A stretch of DNA of 11,801 nt, taken from positions 1 to 11,801 of the forward strand of contig JNEM01013536.1 in assembly GCA_000697335.1 (NCBI GenBank), in the 5' to 3' direction. The notes under the pieces were generated by a model. That model did not search any database, was not told where the DNA came from, and was given only the letters and a program-made list of their open reading frames with translations. The stretch comes from Conidiobolus incongruus B7586. Its lineage: Eukaryota; Entomophthoromycota; Entomophthoromycetes; Entomophthorales; Conidiobolaceae. Below, one piece after another: positions 1 through 9,427 of this stretch. How positions within the stretch are numbered: the stretch's first letter is position 1; each line of letters opens with the position of its first letter. Both the position numbers and the translations under genes were made by a program.

Positions 1-799
1 AATATATAAATATAATTTAATATATCTTTTATCTGAATGATTTTAATTTCAAATATAAAATATATATTGCTAATAATTTATTATAAAACCATTTTCTTTA
101 TGTAAATTATAATCTAATTTTAAAATCACAAAGTAAAGTTGAAATTAAAGCCTTAATTATATTGTATATTATAAAAATATATTATTTTAATTATTTACCA
201 ATTTAAAGTTATTAACTTCTTTAAATCTAGGCTTGTGTTTAATATTATACAAAAAAACAAGAGCTTGATTTTTAGTTTTAAAATATGCTAAATGTTTTTA
301 AAAACTTAATAAATATACATAATATAACTTGATAAATCGATAGAATAGCCTTTTTCTTTTATATTCTTATTTATCATTATTTGTAAAATTTATAAAATTT
401 TCCAAAAATTATCAAAAACATAAATAAAATATCATATACTAAAAATCATCTTATAATATATTAAAGTCCTTGGTATAATTGCTAAAATTAGTTATTTATA
501 CTAATTTATATATAAAAGTGCATCATATTTAAAAATATATTCAAAATTAATAATTTTGATAAATAATTTATTGGAAAAAAATAAAAATGAATAGATAAAA
601 GAAATTTACTTCAATTAGTGAGTCATATCACAATAATCAGGATCAATTATAAATCAGTGAATATCAAATAAACAATGTATAACTTATGAATAGATACTTA
701 AGTTATAATTTAAGCCATTATATTTTGAAAGAATTATAATATTAAAAATTAAATTATATTCAATATAAGCGACCTCCAAATATTAGAATATACAACAAA
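1..799. other. AT-rich gene-free stretch, possibly 5' part of a Copia fossil
   Basis: No reading frame of useful length, tRNA-like box or structured repeat is visible here. G+C is roughly 10-27% line by line, and stop codons are dense in every frame. Because integrase-like remains of a Ty1/Copia element begin just downstream on the same strand, this stretch is where that element's gag region and 5' LTR would be expected. I could recognise neither, so the assignment is inference from position only. Confidence 0.3.
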
Positions 800-3100
800 T
801 TTATTTGAGACTTGCTTGAAATAATATTTAGCAAATAATTTAAATTCATTCAATAAGTTATGATATATATTCATCTAAGCTTAAAGTTGTATTATGATAT
901 TTAAGAGTCAAACAAGGTTATTATATTTACAAATTACTCAATACTTACCAAGAATAAATACTTTTCATTAATGTTTGAAATTAATATGACAGCTTGCCCT
1001 CTAAATACATCAGTCTAATTGATGACGATATCTTTATATAGTTTGGTTATAAATTTATACATTTGCCAATAGTAGGTGCAGTGAAATTGGAATAGTATAT
1101 AGAGTGATAATTAATACTGAAAGAACAATTTAAAAACATGAAAAATTGTAACATCACAAAATTTTGAAGAATGAACATAAGGAGAAATATTTTAGTATTT
1201 TCTATAGTCCATTTTGAGTTAATAAATTTAATATTTTAATTTCTGCTATTTTTGCAACTCACCAATTTTTAATACTAGTCCAATTAAAATCAGACTATTA
1301 ATAAGTTTGACTAATTATATAATCTAAAAATTTTAATAAATTTTATTTTTCTTAGCAATAAACTTTATATTGAATCATTAGTATTATAAAAAATGAAATA
1401 ATTTTATAAACATATTTTTGCTAAAATATTTCTTGATAAATAAATATAGAATAAAATTTTGCTATTCACAATGTTAAAAATTATGAATTTATCAAACTTT
1501 AAAATTAATAATTTACATTTATATCATATTTATGTCATTAAAATCTTTATGTCCTAGTGTCACGCGTTTAATATAAGGTTTCATTCAGTTTGCATTAAAT
1601 TACATCATTTAAGAATTATTGATAGATTCAATATAAATCGTGTGACATCATTAAAACTGTTTAGCAAAATAATATTTTCAATTTAGGTCTGAAAATAGAG
1701 ATCATTGATGAATATTAAAATAGGAATTAGTTGGGATATTAAGTATTTTGTTAGCAATATTCAAGGACATTTAACCAAAATTATTAAAACCAAAGATTAA
1801 TATATTAATAATTGAAATGAAAATTAAAATCAAATTTTGAAATTAAATAAAGCATGAATAAGTCATTGTGAAAATTATTATCAATTAAACTATTAGTTTA
1901 CAAAATGTTACTCTCAAACCTATTGGGTTGTAGATATTATAAAATAATATAAGATCGTGCTATATAGTATCAAAGACTTGTTGGACACATTTATCTTACT
2001 AAATCATTGCTCTATAAATACAATGATTCATTATAGTTCCGCCATTATTGATAATATGAAATCAATTATGGTTGAATTTTCTTTTGTCTGATGATAGTTA
2101 TTAAATTCATTAGTTTTTTAAATTAATTTTGAACTATTAAAAATAATTATTAATATTCAATATATAAGTACAAAAATTATGTGAAACATGGTTATAAATG
2201 AGAAAATAATTGATTAACCGATCAAACGCTAAATATCTACCAAGAATATATAGAAATTATCTGAATATTATCGATAATTTATTTTTTCTTAAAAACTGAT
2301 ATTCATTATGAAAATAATCTATATATTCTATAAGATTGTGAGATTATTCAATCGGCTAATATTCATTAAGTTTTCTGATAATTACAATATTAAAATATAT
2401 CCTTTGTATTAAACAATATCAACAAAATATTTAATTTATTCTAAAATTAAGGTAAAATTATCACTATTTATTAGCCAAAATACAATTCAGAATTATAGCC
2501 TAGCTTTATCTCAATGATACAAAGTTAATATTGTTAATGAACTCTAAAAAGTTCACAACCTAGTGATTTTTAATAACATTAAAAGTTTGAATTAAATTGA
2601 TATGGAAATCAAACAAATTATCCTAGAAAAAATCAATCGAAATATTATTAAAAGATAAACTTTTCTCATTAATGATAAACTTATTAAAGATATCCATTCA
2701 AGCTAGCTAAATATATTATCAATAGAACTATAGTTATAAACTTACAAGGAAGATAAAATATAGTTTTAAATTACATTTTAAAACTATTGAAATAAATTAT
2801 AAACCACCCAAAAATATTGACACTGATTTAATAATTATGATATTAATGGAATAAAATTATTAATGTATCAGTTTTTAAAACAACTTTAATAAATACTATT
2901 AAGGTATTTCTTAAATAATTTTTTACTTTATAATTATAAGTTAAATTTATGCTTTGAAAATTATAGTTACTTTTCAATATAATCGGAGAATTTTAAAATC
3001 TTACAATTGTTTGTTGATACTTTGAACAGTTGGATGAAATCATAGGTTAAAATTGAATTGTTGATATTGGTTATCTGTTAGTAATAAAGTAAATTGAAAT
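800..3100 (+). mobile_element. Heavily decayed Ty1/Copia LTR retrotransposon (pol remains)
   Basis: This is a fossil, with no frame left that could make a protein. Read by eye, short degenerate matches to Copia pol landmarks fall in the right order on the + strand. Integrase parts: zinc-finger R-L-G-H and C-x-x-C areas (about 808-870), the LELIHTD-x-CGP and IDD segments (about 974-1026), the RSDNGGEY area (about 1168-1191) and the TPQQNG area (about 1260-1290). Reverse transcriptase parts: the entry segment and KPIGCRW (about 1851-1946), ARLV (about 1971-1985), TFAPV-ESIR (about 2030-2095), KQAPR (about 2231-2245), YVDD (about 2371-2382), MKDLG (about 2441-2459), LSQ (about 2506-2514) and PVSTP (about 2557-2575). 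RNase H parts: RPDI (about 2683-2700), LRYLKGT (about 2757-2785), DADW (about 2819-2830), STSGYVF (about 2853-2876) and AD-I-x-TK (about 3060-3080). Spacings are close to the family's or somewhat shorter. The order integrase before reverse transcriptase separates Copia from Gypsy/Ty3. Many breaks (dozens) and a drift towards A+T suggest great age or a hypermutation process. Ends and LTRs were not found. AT-rich DNA gives chance matches, so the evidence rests on collinearity. Confidence 0.6.
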
Positions 3101-3490
3101 CATTTAATAATGTTCTCCATATTTTATATTAAATGTTATGGGATTTTTGAACTGAATTGAATAGCTTTTAGCATGAATTAAAATGCTGTCATTGATTATA
3201 ATCAACTCAGTTTCAATGTATTAAATTATCAAATCAATATATTAATCAATAAAATCAACCACAAACCTATAAGAAATACTATACAACTAAAGAATATGAT
3301 ACGAAACAAAAAGTTTGAGTATAATAAAAAATAACTTAATTTAAAGATATCAAACTTAGAGAATGATAACAAGTAAAAATCTGTAACTTGAATCAATCGG
3401 AAATCAATTTAATGTTAATTTCAACATTGATAAAGTTTTAGTTTAATTAATTTTTATGATGACTTTGGATTATCAAATAAAGTTTTATAG
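3101..3490. other. AT-rich gene-free stretch between Copia fossil and FKS promoter
   Basis: No gene, RNA or clear repeat is visible. A 3' LTR of the upstream Copia fossil would be expected about here. A comparison by eye with positions 1-800 found no convincing long direct repeat. Composition is like the rest of the left flank and unlike the coding region that follows. Confidence 0.3.
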
Positions 3491-3533
3491 TTTTATTTTG
3501 ATTTCTTTTTCTCTTTTATTTTTTTATTTTATT
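3491..3533 (+). promoter_or_regulatory. T-rich tract, likely promoter element of the FKS gene
   Basis: About 43 bases are almost all T, with scattered A, two C and one G, ending roughly 200 bases before the start codon. Poly(dT) tracts of this kind commonly keep fungal promoters free of nucleosomes. The position upstream of a constitutively needed cell-wall gene fits. In DNA this AT-rich, a T run can also arise without function, so the call is an inference. Confidence 0.35.
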
Positions 3534-3736
3534 AAATAATTTATTTTTATTGAATTATATTGATCTTGTTTGAAAAATTGTGTAATAAGATATCATAATA
3601 TTAATACAATCAATTTATCTCAAAAACTTAACATATCAGCAATAATTTATAAAGTTATTCTTCAACTGTGAGAGTATCTAATACTAAAAAAGTGTTTTTT
3701 TATTGTTAAATAATTTTAAATTCAAATTTGCAAATT
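3534..3736 (+). promoter_or_regulatory. Putative core promoter and 5' leader of the FKS gene
   Basis: A TATAAAG word lies at 3648-3654, about 83 bases before the start codon, but such words are cheap in this composition. An in-frame TAA at 3707-3709 closes the reading frame upstream, so translation must begin after it. The first in-frame ATG after it is at 3737, with A at position -3, the favoured base in eukaryotic start contexts. No transcription start or leader intron can be fixed from sequence alone. Confidence 0.3.
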
Positions 3737-6700
3737 ATGCATTCCGAATCATCAAATGACAAAACTAAAGCTTCAACAAGAGAATATTACAGAGAGGAAG
3801 AAGAGAAAAGGAGTGAGAATATGCAACAGAATGTAGGAATACAGCCTAGTGCAAGTTATCAATCGATAGAGAATGCTACAGACGGTTTAAATATTTATAA
3901 TTCTAGTGAGAGTGAAATAAGACAAACCCTTGGAGAATTAGAGGAGAAAGGTGACTTGGAAATTCGTGAGAATATTAGTTCACTGGAGAATTCTTTCAAA
4001 TCTAGTGGGGGTGGATTTAGTAGAAATGTTGGTGTGAATAATCCAGGATTTCGCACTTCGTCAACTTTAAATTTGAATAGAGACGATTTGTCGCAAGTGA
4101 CAAGCCCTCAGTGCCAGATCACTACTCATCAGTTGACGTCGTGCAGATCGGTGGTCTCACTAGATTATGACTTGTATCAGAGTATGAATAATGTTCCCCA
4201 CGAAGATAATCGCTATTTTCAGTATGCGCCGTCGACAGAATCGTTGATGGCTTTGCTGGAGCAGCGCAAACAGCTCCGACAGACTAGTGCAAGTTCTATG
4301 ACACAGTCTTACTCGTGGAACTCTGGGGCACACGGGTCGGACACCACGGGATTTGGCAGCCAGCCAGAAAATAATGATCAGTACCCAGCATGGTCCCTGC
4401 ACCACCAGCACCCAATCAGCAAGGAAGAGATTTACGATCAGTTCAACCGTCTGAAACAGGTCTTCGGGTTCCAGCAAGACAATATGGAAAATATGTATGA
4501 TTTTATGATGACTCTGTTGGATTCTAGAGCTTCTAGGATGGAGCCGTCTATGGCACTCATCACCCTGCATGCGGACTACATCGGTGGCGAACATGCCAAT
4601 TACAGAAAGTGGCTATTTTGCACCAAATTATACGAAGATGGTCAATCTCCACTGACTAGTAAACCCCATCACAGGGATGAACTTGAAATAAATAATGACA
4701 GCGATTCCAAAAAAATTGAAACGATTAGGAATCGGTGGCGCAGGAGAATGGATCGCCTACCTCCAGTCTTAAAAGTCCAGCACATCGCACTCTACCTTTT
4801 AATCTGGGGAGAAAGTTTAACTTTAAGATATACTCCGGAAGCGTTGTGCTTCATCTACAAAATTTGTTTGGATTATTTATCAAATTTCAATATTGATCAT
4901 AGTAGTCAGGCTTACCCAGTAGCAGAAGACTGCCATTTCCTGAAGAATGTAGTTACTCCAATGTATAATTTTATCAGGGACCAATCTTATGAAATTATCA
5001 ACGGTAAGTACTTTAGAAGAGAAAAGGACCATTCCTCCATAATAGGTTACGACGATGTCAATGAACTTTTTTGGAGCACTGAAGGCTTGGAGAGACTCGT
5101 ATTAGAGGATAAAAAAACCAAATTGATGAGTTTACCATACAACGAGCGCTACGTCCAACTCCACAAAGTGCAATGGAAGCGAGTATTCCGCAAAACCTAT
5201 TATGAGAGGCGAACCACCCTACATCTTATTACGAATTTCAGTCGGATATGGATCTTTCACCTGGTTGTGTATTACCTCTATCTAATTAATAATGCAACTT
5301 TTCTATGGTCCAAAAACGATGGCAAAACTGTCGATGAGAAAGTGTACGACCCCCGCGAACTTCCACTCCATCTCAGTTACTTAGGTCTCGGAGGTGCTAT
5401 TGCTAGCGCATTAGCAATAATCGCAACAATTTCAGAATTTTTCTTTTTGCCACGATCTTGGAAAGTGTTTAAAATTTTATTTTTTAGATTTATGATTTTA
5501 TTACTGATGCTGATACTATGCTTTGTACCCTTTATTTATATTCGGTTCTTCAGTAAAAATACTACAATTTCGTTATCCCTAAGTATTGCTCAATTTGTGA
5601 TTTCAACACTTGTGAGTATTTGTCTAATAATTGCACCCCCTCAAAATCTATTTCGAAGAAGTGGCCAGCCTGAAGAGTGGGGAGGAAATCAAGGTCTCAT
5701 TAACCGAACCTTTACAGCGAATTACCCGGTGTTGGAGACTCGAGACAGAGCTGTATCAATATCATTATGGGCACTGATCATCATTTGCAAGTTGTGGGAG
5801 TCGTACTTTTATATTGCACTCAGTTTCAAAGATACTTTTAAATCTCTTAGCGTTGTAATAATTCCTCAATGCAGGGACAATTTGTTAGGAAGTTTATTCT
5901 GTAAAAATATGGGACTTTTGACTCTTGCAATTATGACTGTAATGGATTTATTGTTATTCTTTTTGGATACGTACTTTTGGTATATTGTTTGGAATACTAT
6001 ATTCAGCGCATTCCACTCGTTTTATATTGGGATTTCGATATTGACACCTTGGCGTAATATTTTTTCGAGACTTCCAAAACGTATTCATACAAAGATTTTG
6101 GCTACAGCTCAAATGGATGTAAAGTATAAACCCAAGTTTTTGACCAGCCAAATTTGGAACAGTATTGTAATTTCCATGTATCGTGAACATTTGTTGAATA
6201 TTGAACATTTGCAACGTCTTCTCTATCAACAAGTCCCAAGTGAGACAGAAGGTAAAAGAACTCTAAAACCTCCCACTTTTTTCGTCGCTCAGGAGGACAC
6301 GACCCTCAAGGCGGAGTTCTTCCCACCCGGGTCGGAGGCTGAACGTAGAATTTCGTTCTTTGCCCAGAGTTTATCCACTATATTGCCAGAACCTGTGCCC
6401 GTGAATCAAATGCCGTCATTTACGGTATTTACACCTCATTACTCTGAGAAGATTCTGTTGACATTGAGGGAAATTATTAGGGAAGATGATCGACATGCGA
6501 GAGTCACTTTACTGGAGTATTTGAAGAGTTTGCACAGCTTCGAATGGACCAACTTTGTCAAGGATTCTAAAGTGATGGCTGAGGAGAGTACAGTGTACAC
6601 CGAAGATGCACCACCTCCTCCTTTGGAAACTGACTCATCAAGATCCAGCGAAAAGAGTCGTATTGATGATCTACCTTTCTATTGTGTTGGTTTCAAGAGT

Positions 6701-9427
6701 GCTAATCCCGAGTATGTCCTACGTACTAGAATTTGGGCATCTTTAAGAGCTCAAACCCTTTATCGAACCATTTCAGGGTTTATGAATTATGCCAAAGCCA
6801 TCAAAATCCTGTACCGTATCGAAAACCCCGAAATGGTCAAATCCTTTGGTGGTAGTAACGAGCGATTAGATCGTGAATTAGATAGAATGGTAAAAAGGAA
6901 ATTCAAACTCTTAATTACCATGCAACGATATACCAAATTCAACCCCGACGAACGAAATGATGTCAATTTCTTACTTCAAGCTTTCCCAGATTTACAAATT
7001 GCTTACCTCGAAGAAATTACTACATCTGATGATAATCAACAATCCACCGAGTATTACAGCTGCTTGATTGATGGAAGATGCCCCTTGGATGACGATGGCA
7101 ACAGGGTGCCCAAGTACCGCATCAAATTACCGGGTCATCCCATTTTGGGCGACGGTAAAGCTGACAACCAAAATCACTCTGTGATTTTTACTAGGGGCGA
7201 GTACGTACAATTAATTGATGCCAACCAGGACAATTACTTGGAAGAAGCTTTGAAAGTGCGCAGTATTTTGACCGAATTCGAACAATTCGAGCAAGATCCC
7301 ACCATTTCACCGTACTCTTCGTCCCTCCCCGAAAGCTTCAAGAATTCTCCGGTAGCTATTGTGGGTGCTAGGGAGTATATCTTCTCTGAGAATATTGGCG
7401 TACTCGGGGATGTCGCTGCCGGCAAGGAACAAACTTTTGGTACGATGACCCAACGTATTATGGCGCGTGTTGGTGGTAAGTTGCATTATGGTCATCCCGA
7501 TTTCTTGAGTACTGTGTTCATGTACACACGTGGAGGTGTTAGTAAAGCTCAAAAGGGTCTACATTTGAATGAGGATATTTACGCTGGTATCAATGCTTTT
7601 CAACGCGGAGGTCGTATCAAACATACTGAGTACTATCAGTGCGGCAAGGGAAGAGATCTCGGCTTTTGTAGCATTCTCAACTTCAATACCAAAATCGGTA
7701 CTGGTATGGGTGAACAGATTTTATCGCGAGAGCAATATTACATTGGAACTCAATTGAGTTTGGATCGCTTACTAACCTTCTACTACGCTCATCCAGGCTT
7801 TCATGTGAATAATGTAATGATTATGTTTGCTATTCAACTATTCCTAATCTCTCTACTTTGTTTGGGTGCGCTTGCAATCACTTTGCCGATCTGTGAAGAA
7901 CCCTTGAATGAAGGTGCCGATATCGAGATCATCGACGACTGTTTCAATATTTGGCCCATTTACAGTTGGATCAAGTCCACCGTCATTGCCATTTTCGTCA
8001 TTTTCGCCATTTCGTACCTGCCACTGTTCGTTCAAGTGTTCACGGAACAAGGGTTTGTCAGGACATTAATCAGATTGGGTAAGCATTTTGTATCCTTATC
8101 TCCATTGTTTGAAATGTTCGTCAACCAAATTTACTGTAATGCAATTCTGACAAATTTAAGCTTTGGTGGTGCACGTTACATCGCTACTGGAAGAGGTTTT
8201 GCCACTACAAGAGTTCCATTCTCGGTACTTTACGGAAGATTCGCAACCTCCAGTCTGTACACAGGGTTTCGGTTCCTATTGATGATCTTATTCGCATCAC
8301 TTACCATTTGGCTACCCCATCTCATCTACTTTTGGGTTCTGTCATTTGCACTATGTTTAAGTCCATTCGTGTTCAACCCTCACCAGTTCAGCCCAGTTGA
8401 TTTCATTTTAGACTATCGCGAATTTTTACGCTGGCTAAGTTCGGGAAACGCTACGAGTCAGAAAAATTCTTGGGTAGCTCATTGCAGATATTTGAGAACC
8501 CGGATTACGGGTGTTAAGCGTCGTAGACTTGGAGATCCAAAACGTTTGTTGACTTCATATGTTCCGAGAGCTCACAAGTTGTCCATTTTGATACCGGAAA
8601 TTGTCGTACCCATTTTCATGGCTTTCATTGTACTTCTTGCGTACTCTTACCTCGGAAGTTCTCATTTCGCGGATGGCGGCCCCTCCAAAACCAGGTCCAT
8701 TACGAGAATTTTAGTAATTGCGGTGGGTCCCATTGGATTGAATGCTGGAATTTTGTTAATATTGTTTCCCATCTCACTCTTTATCGGTCCCATCATAGGC
8801 ACTTGCTGGAAGCAGTTTGGGGGTGTACTTGCAGCAATTGCTCACGCTTGGGCTGTCATCAACCTTATTGCAATGTTCTTACTCCTGTTGATGCTGGAAT
8901 CTTGGACTTTGTCAAGAACTATATTGGGTGTGTTGACAGCAATCTTCCTGCAGAGAGCTATTTTCCAACTGCTAATGTCGACTATCCTGACTAGAGAATT
9001 CGGCGACGACGCTACCAATGTCGCATGGTGGACTGGTAAATGGATCGGGAAGGGACTCGGTATCACCGCTCTTTATATGATGGTACGCGAATTCTTTTGC
9101 AAAATTGTCGAGTTGAGCTATTTCGCGTCAGATTTCATCCTTGGTCACTTTATCCTCTTTATGTTAGCTCCCTTCACTCTCATTCCATTGGTAGATCGTT
9201 GGCACAGTACCATGCTGTTCTGGTTAAGACCCAGTCAACAAATGCGACCTCCAATTTTTTCCCAAAAGCAGAAATCGAGACGTAGGGCTCTCTTCATATC
9301 GTATCTGATTCTTTTCATTGTTATGTTGATCACTCTCGTAGGTCTTGTGGTCGTCCCAATACTGTTAGGACCCAAACTCCCCTTCAAGGTACAGAATATT
9401 GGATTCGTCAAGAGTTTTTTACTGTAA
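3737..9427 (+). CDS. FKS1: 1,3-beta-glucan synthase catalytic subunit (FKS family, GT48)
   Basis: The 1,896-residue plasma-membrane enzyme polymerises UDP-glucose into cell-wall beta-1,3-glucan and exports it; known relatives are activated by Rho1. The length matches the family (yeast Fks1 is 1,876). Residues 1 to about 215 are a Ser/Asn-rich, poorly conserved tail. The FKS1 domain 1 region follows, with ADYIGGEHANYRKW (279-292), HIALYLLIWGE (349-359) and GYDDVNELFW (437-446). About six membrane segments span 502-754. The large cytosolic catalytic region (about 770-1350) keeps SEAERRISFFAQSL, GDGKADNQNH (1138-1147), LIDANQDN (1159-1166), VSKAQKGLHLNEDIYAG (1268-1284) and CGKGRD. About ten more membrane segments run from 1357 to 1879, and the C-terminal tail is short. 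The frame is unbroken and has no intron. The ATG at 3737 is the first after an in-frame stop at 3707; the next Met is residue 29 (3821). No other gene lies beside it. The family call is near certain. The symbol is by analogy, since fungi may carry several paralogues. Confidence 0.97.
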   Translation: MHSESSNDKTKASTREYYREEEEKRSENMQQNVGIQPSASYQSIENATDGLNIYNSSESEIRQTLGELEEKGDLEIRENISSLENSFKSSGGGFSRNVGVNNPGFRTSSTLNLNRDDLSQVTSPQCQITTHQLTSCRSVVSLDYDLYQSMNNVPHEDNRYFQYAPSTESLMALLEQRKQLRQTSASSMTQSYSWNSGAHGSDTTGFGSQPENNDQYPAWSLHHQHPISKEEIYDQFNRLKQVFGFQQDNMENMYDFMMTLLDSRASRMEPSMALITLHADYIGGEHANYRKWLFCTKLYEDGQSPLTSKPHHRDELEINNDSDSKKIETIRNRWRRRMDRLPPVLKVQHIALYLLIWGESLTLRYTPEALCFIYKICLDYLSNFNIDHSSQAYPVAEDCHFLKNVVTPMYNFIRDQSYEIINGKYFRREKDHSSIIGYDDVNELFWSTEGLERLVLEDKKTKLMSLPYNERYVQLHKVQWKRVFRKTYYERRTTLHLITNFSRIWIFHLVVYYLYLINNATFLWSKNDGKTVDEKVYDPRELPLHLSYLGLGGAIASALAIIATISEFFFLPRSWKVFKILFFRFMILLLMLILCFVPFIYIRFFSKNTTISLSLSIAQFVISTLVSICLIIAPPQNLFRRSGQPEEWGGNQGLINRTFTANYPVLETRDRAVSISLWALIIICKLWESYFYIALSFKDTFKSLSVVIIPQCRDNLLGSLFCKNMGLLTLAIMTVMDLLLFFLDTYFWYIVWNTIFSAFHSFYIGISILTPWRNIFSRLPKRIHTKILATAQMDVKYKPKFLTSQIWNSIVISMYREHLLNIEHLQRLLYQQVPSETEGKRTLKPPTFFVAQEDTTLKAEFFPPGSEAERRISFFAQSLSTILPEPVPVNQMPSFTVFTPHYSEKILLTLREIIREDDRHARVTLLEYLKSLHSFEWTNFVKDSKVMAEESTVYTEDAPPPPLETDSSRSSEKSRIDDLPFYCVGFKSANPEYVLRTRIWASLRAQTLYRTISGFMNYAKAIKILYRIENPEMVKSFGGSNERLDRELDRMVKRKFKLLITMQRYTKFNPDERNDVNFLLQAFPDLQIAYLEEITTSDDNQQSTEYYSCLIDGRCPLDDDGNRVPKYRIKLPGHPILGDGKADNQNHSVIFTRGEYVQLIDANQDNYLEEALKVRSILTEFEQFEQDPTISPYSSSLPESFKNSPVAIVGAREYIFSENIGVLGDVAAGKEQTFGTMTQRIMARVGGKLHYGHPDFLSTVFMYTRGGVSKAQKGLHLNEDIYAGINAFQRGGRIKHTEYYQCGKGRDLGFCSILNFNTKIGTGMGEQILSREQYYIGTQLSLDRLLTFYYAHPGFHVNNVMIMFAIQLFLISLLCLGALAITLPICEEPLNEGADIEIIDDCFNIWPIYSWIKSTVIAIFVIFAISYLPLFVQVFTEQGFVRTLIRLGKHFVSLSPLFEMFVNQIYCNAILTNLSFGGARYIATGRGFATTRVPFSVLYGRFATSSLYTGFRFLLMILFASLTIWLPHLIYFWVLSFALCLSPFVFNPHQFSPVDFILDYREFLRWLSSGNATSQKNSWVAHCRYLRTRITGVKRRRLGDPKRLLTSYVPRAHKLSILIPEIVVPIFMAFIVLLAYSYLGSSHFADGGPSKTRSITRILVIAVGPIGLNAGILLILFPISLFIGPIIGTCWKQFGGVLAAIAHAWAVINLIAMFLLLLMLESWTLSRTILGVLTAIFLQRAIFQLLMSTILTREFGDDATNVAWWTGKWIGKGLGITALYMMVREFFCKIVELSYFASDFILGHFILFMLAPFTLIPLVDRWHSTMLFWLRPSQQMRPPIFSQKQKSRRRALFISYLILFIVMLITLVGLVVVPILLGPKLPFKVQNIGFVKSFLL

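Noticed and set aside
1-3490. Paired LTRs around the Copia fossil
   Set aside because: Comparison by eye of the left part (1-800) with the right part (2900-3490) gave no convincing long direct repeat; only short AT-rich words recur.
3728-3736. Start of the FKS protein nine bases earlier, at a TTG codon
   Set aside because: A eukaryotic nuclear gene is expected to start at ATG, and the ATG at 3737 has A at -3. The TTG start only reflects a permissive start-codon rule.
4160-4594. A 144-codon frame on the opposite strand, and smaller alternative-frame stretches elsewhere within 5954-9285
   Set aside because: They overlap the strongly conserved FKS coding region, show no recognisable domains and look like shadow frames.
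5004-5009. GTAAGT, a perfect 5' splice-site word, inside the gene; a second at 7476-7481
   Set aside because: Both lie in codons for residues conserved with yeast Fks1 (around NGKYF and GGKLHYG), and the reading frame continues through conserved sequence, so no intron is needed.
3737-9427. Pneumocystis GSC1 or a plant callose synthase as the identity of the gene
   Set aside because: The length and motifs are of the fungal FKS type, not the plant type, and Pneumocystis genomes are gene-dense, unlike these long empty flanks.
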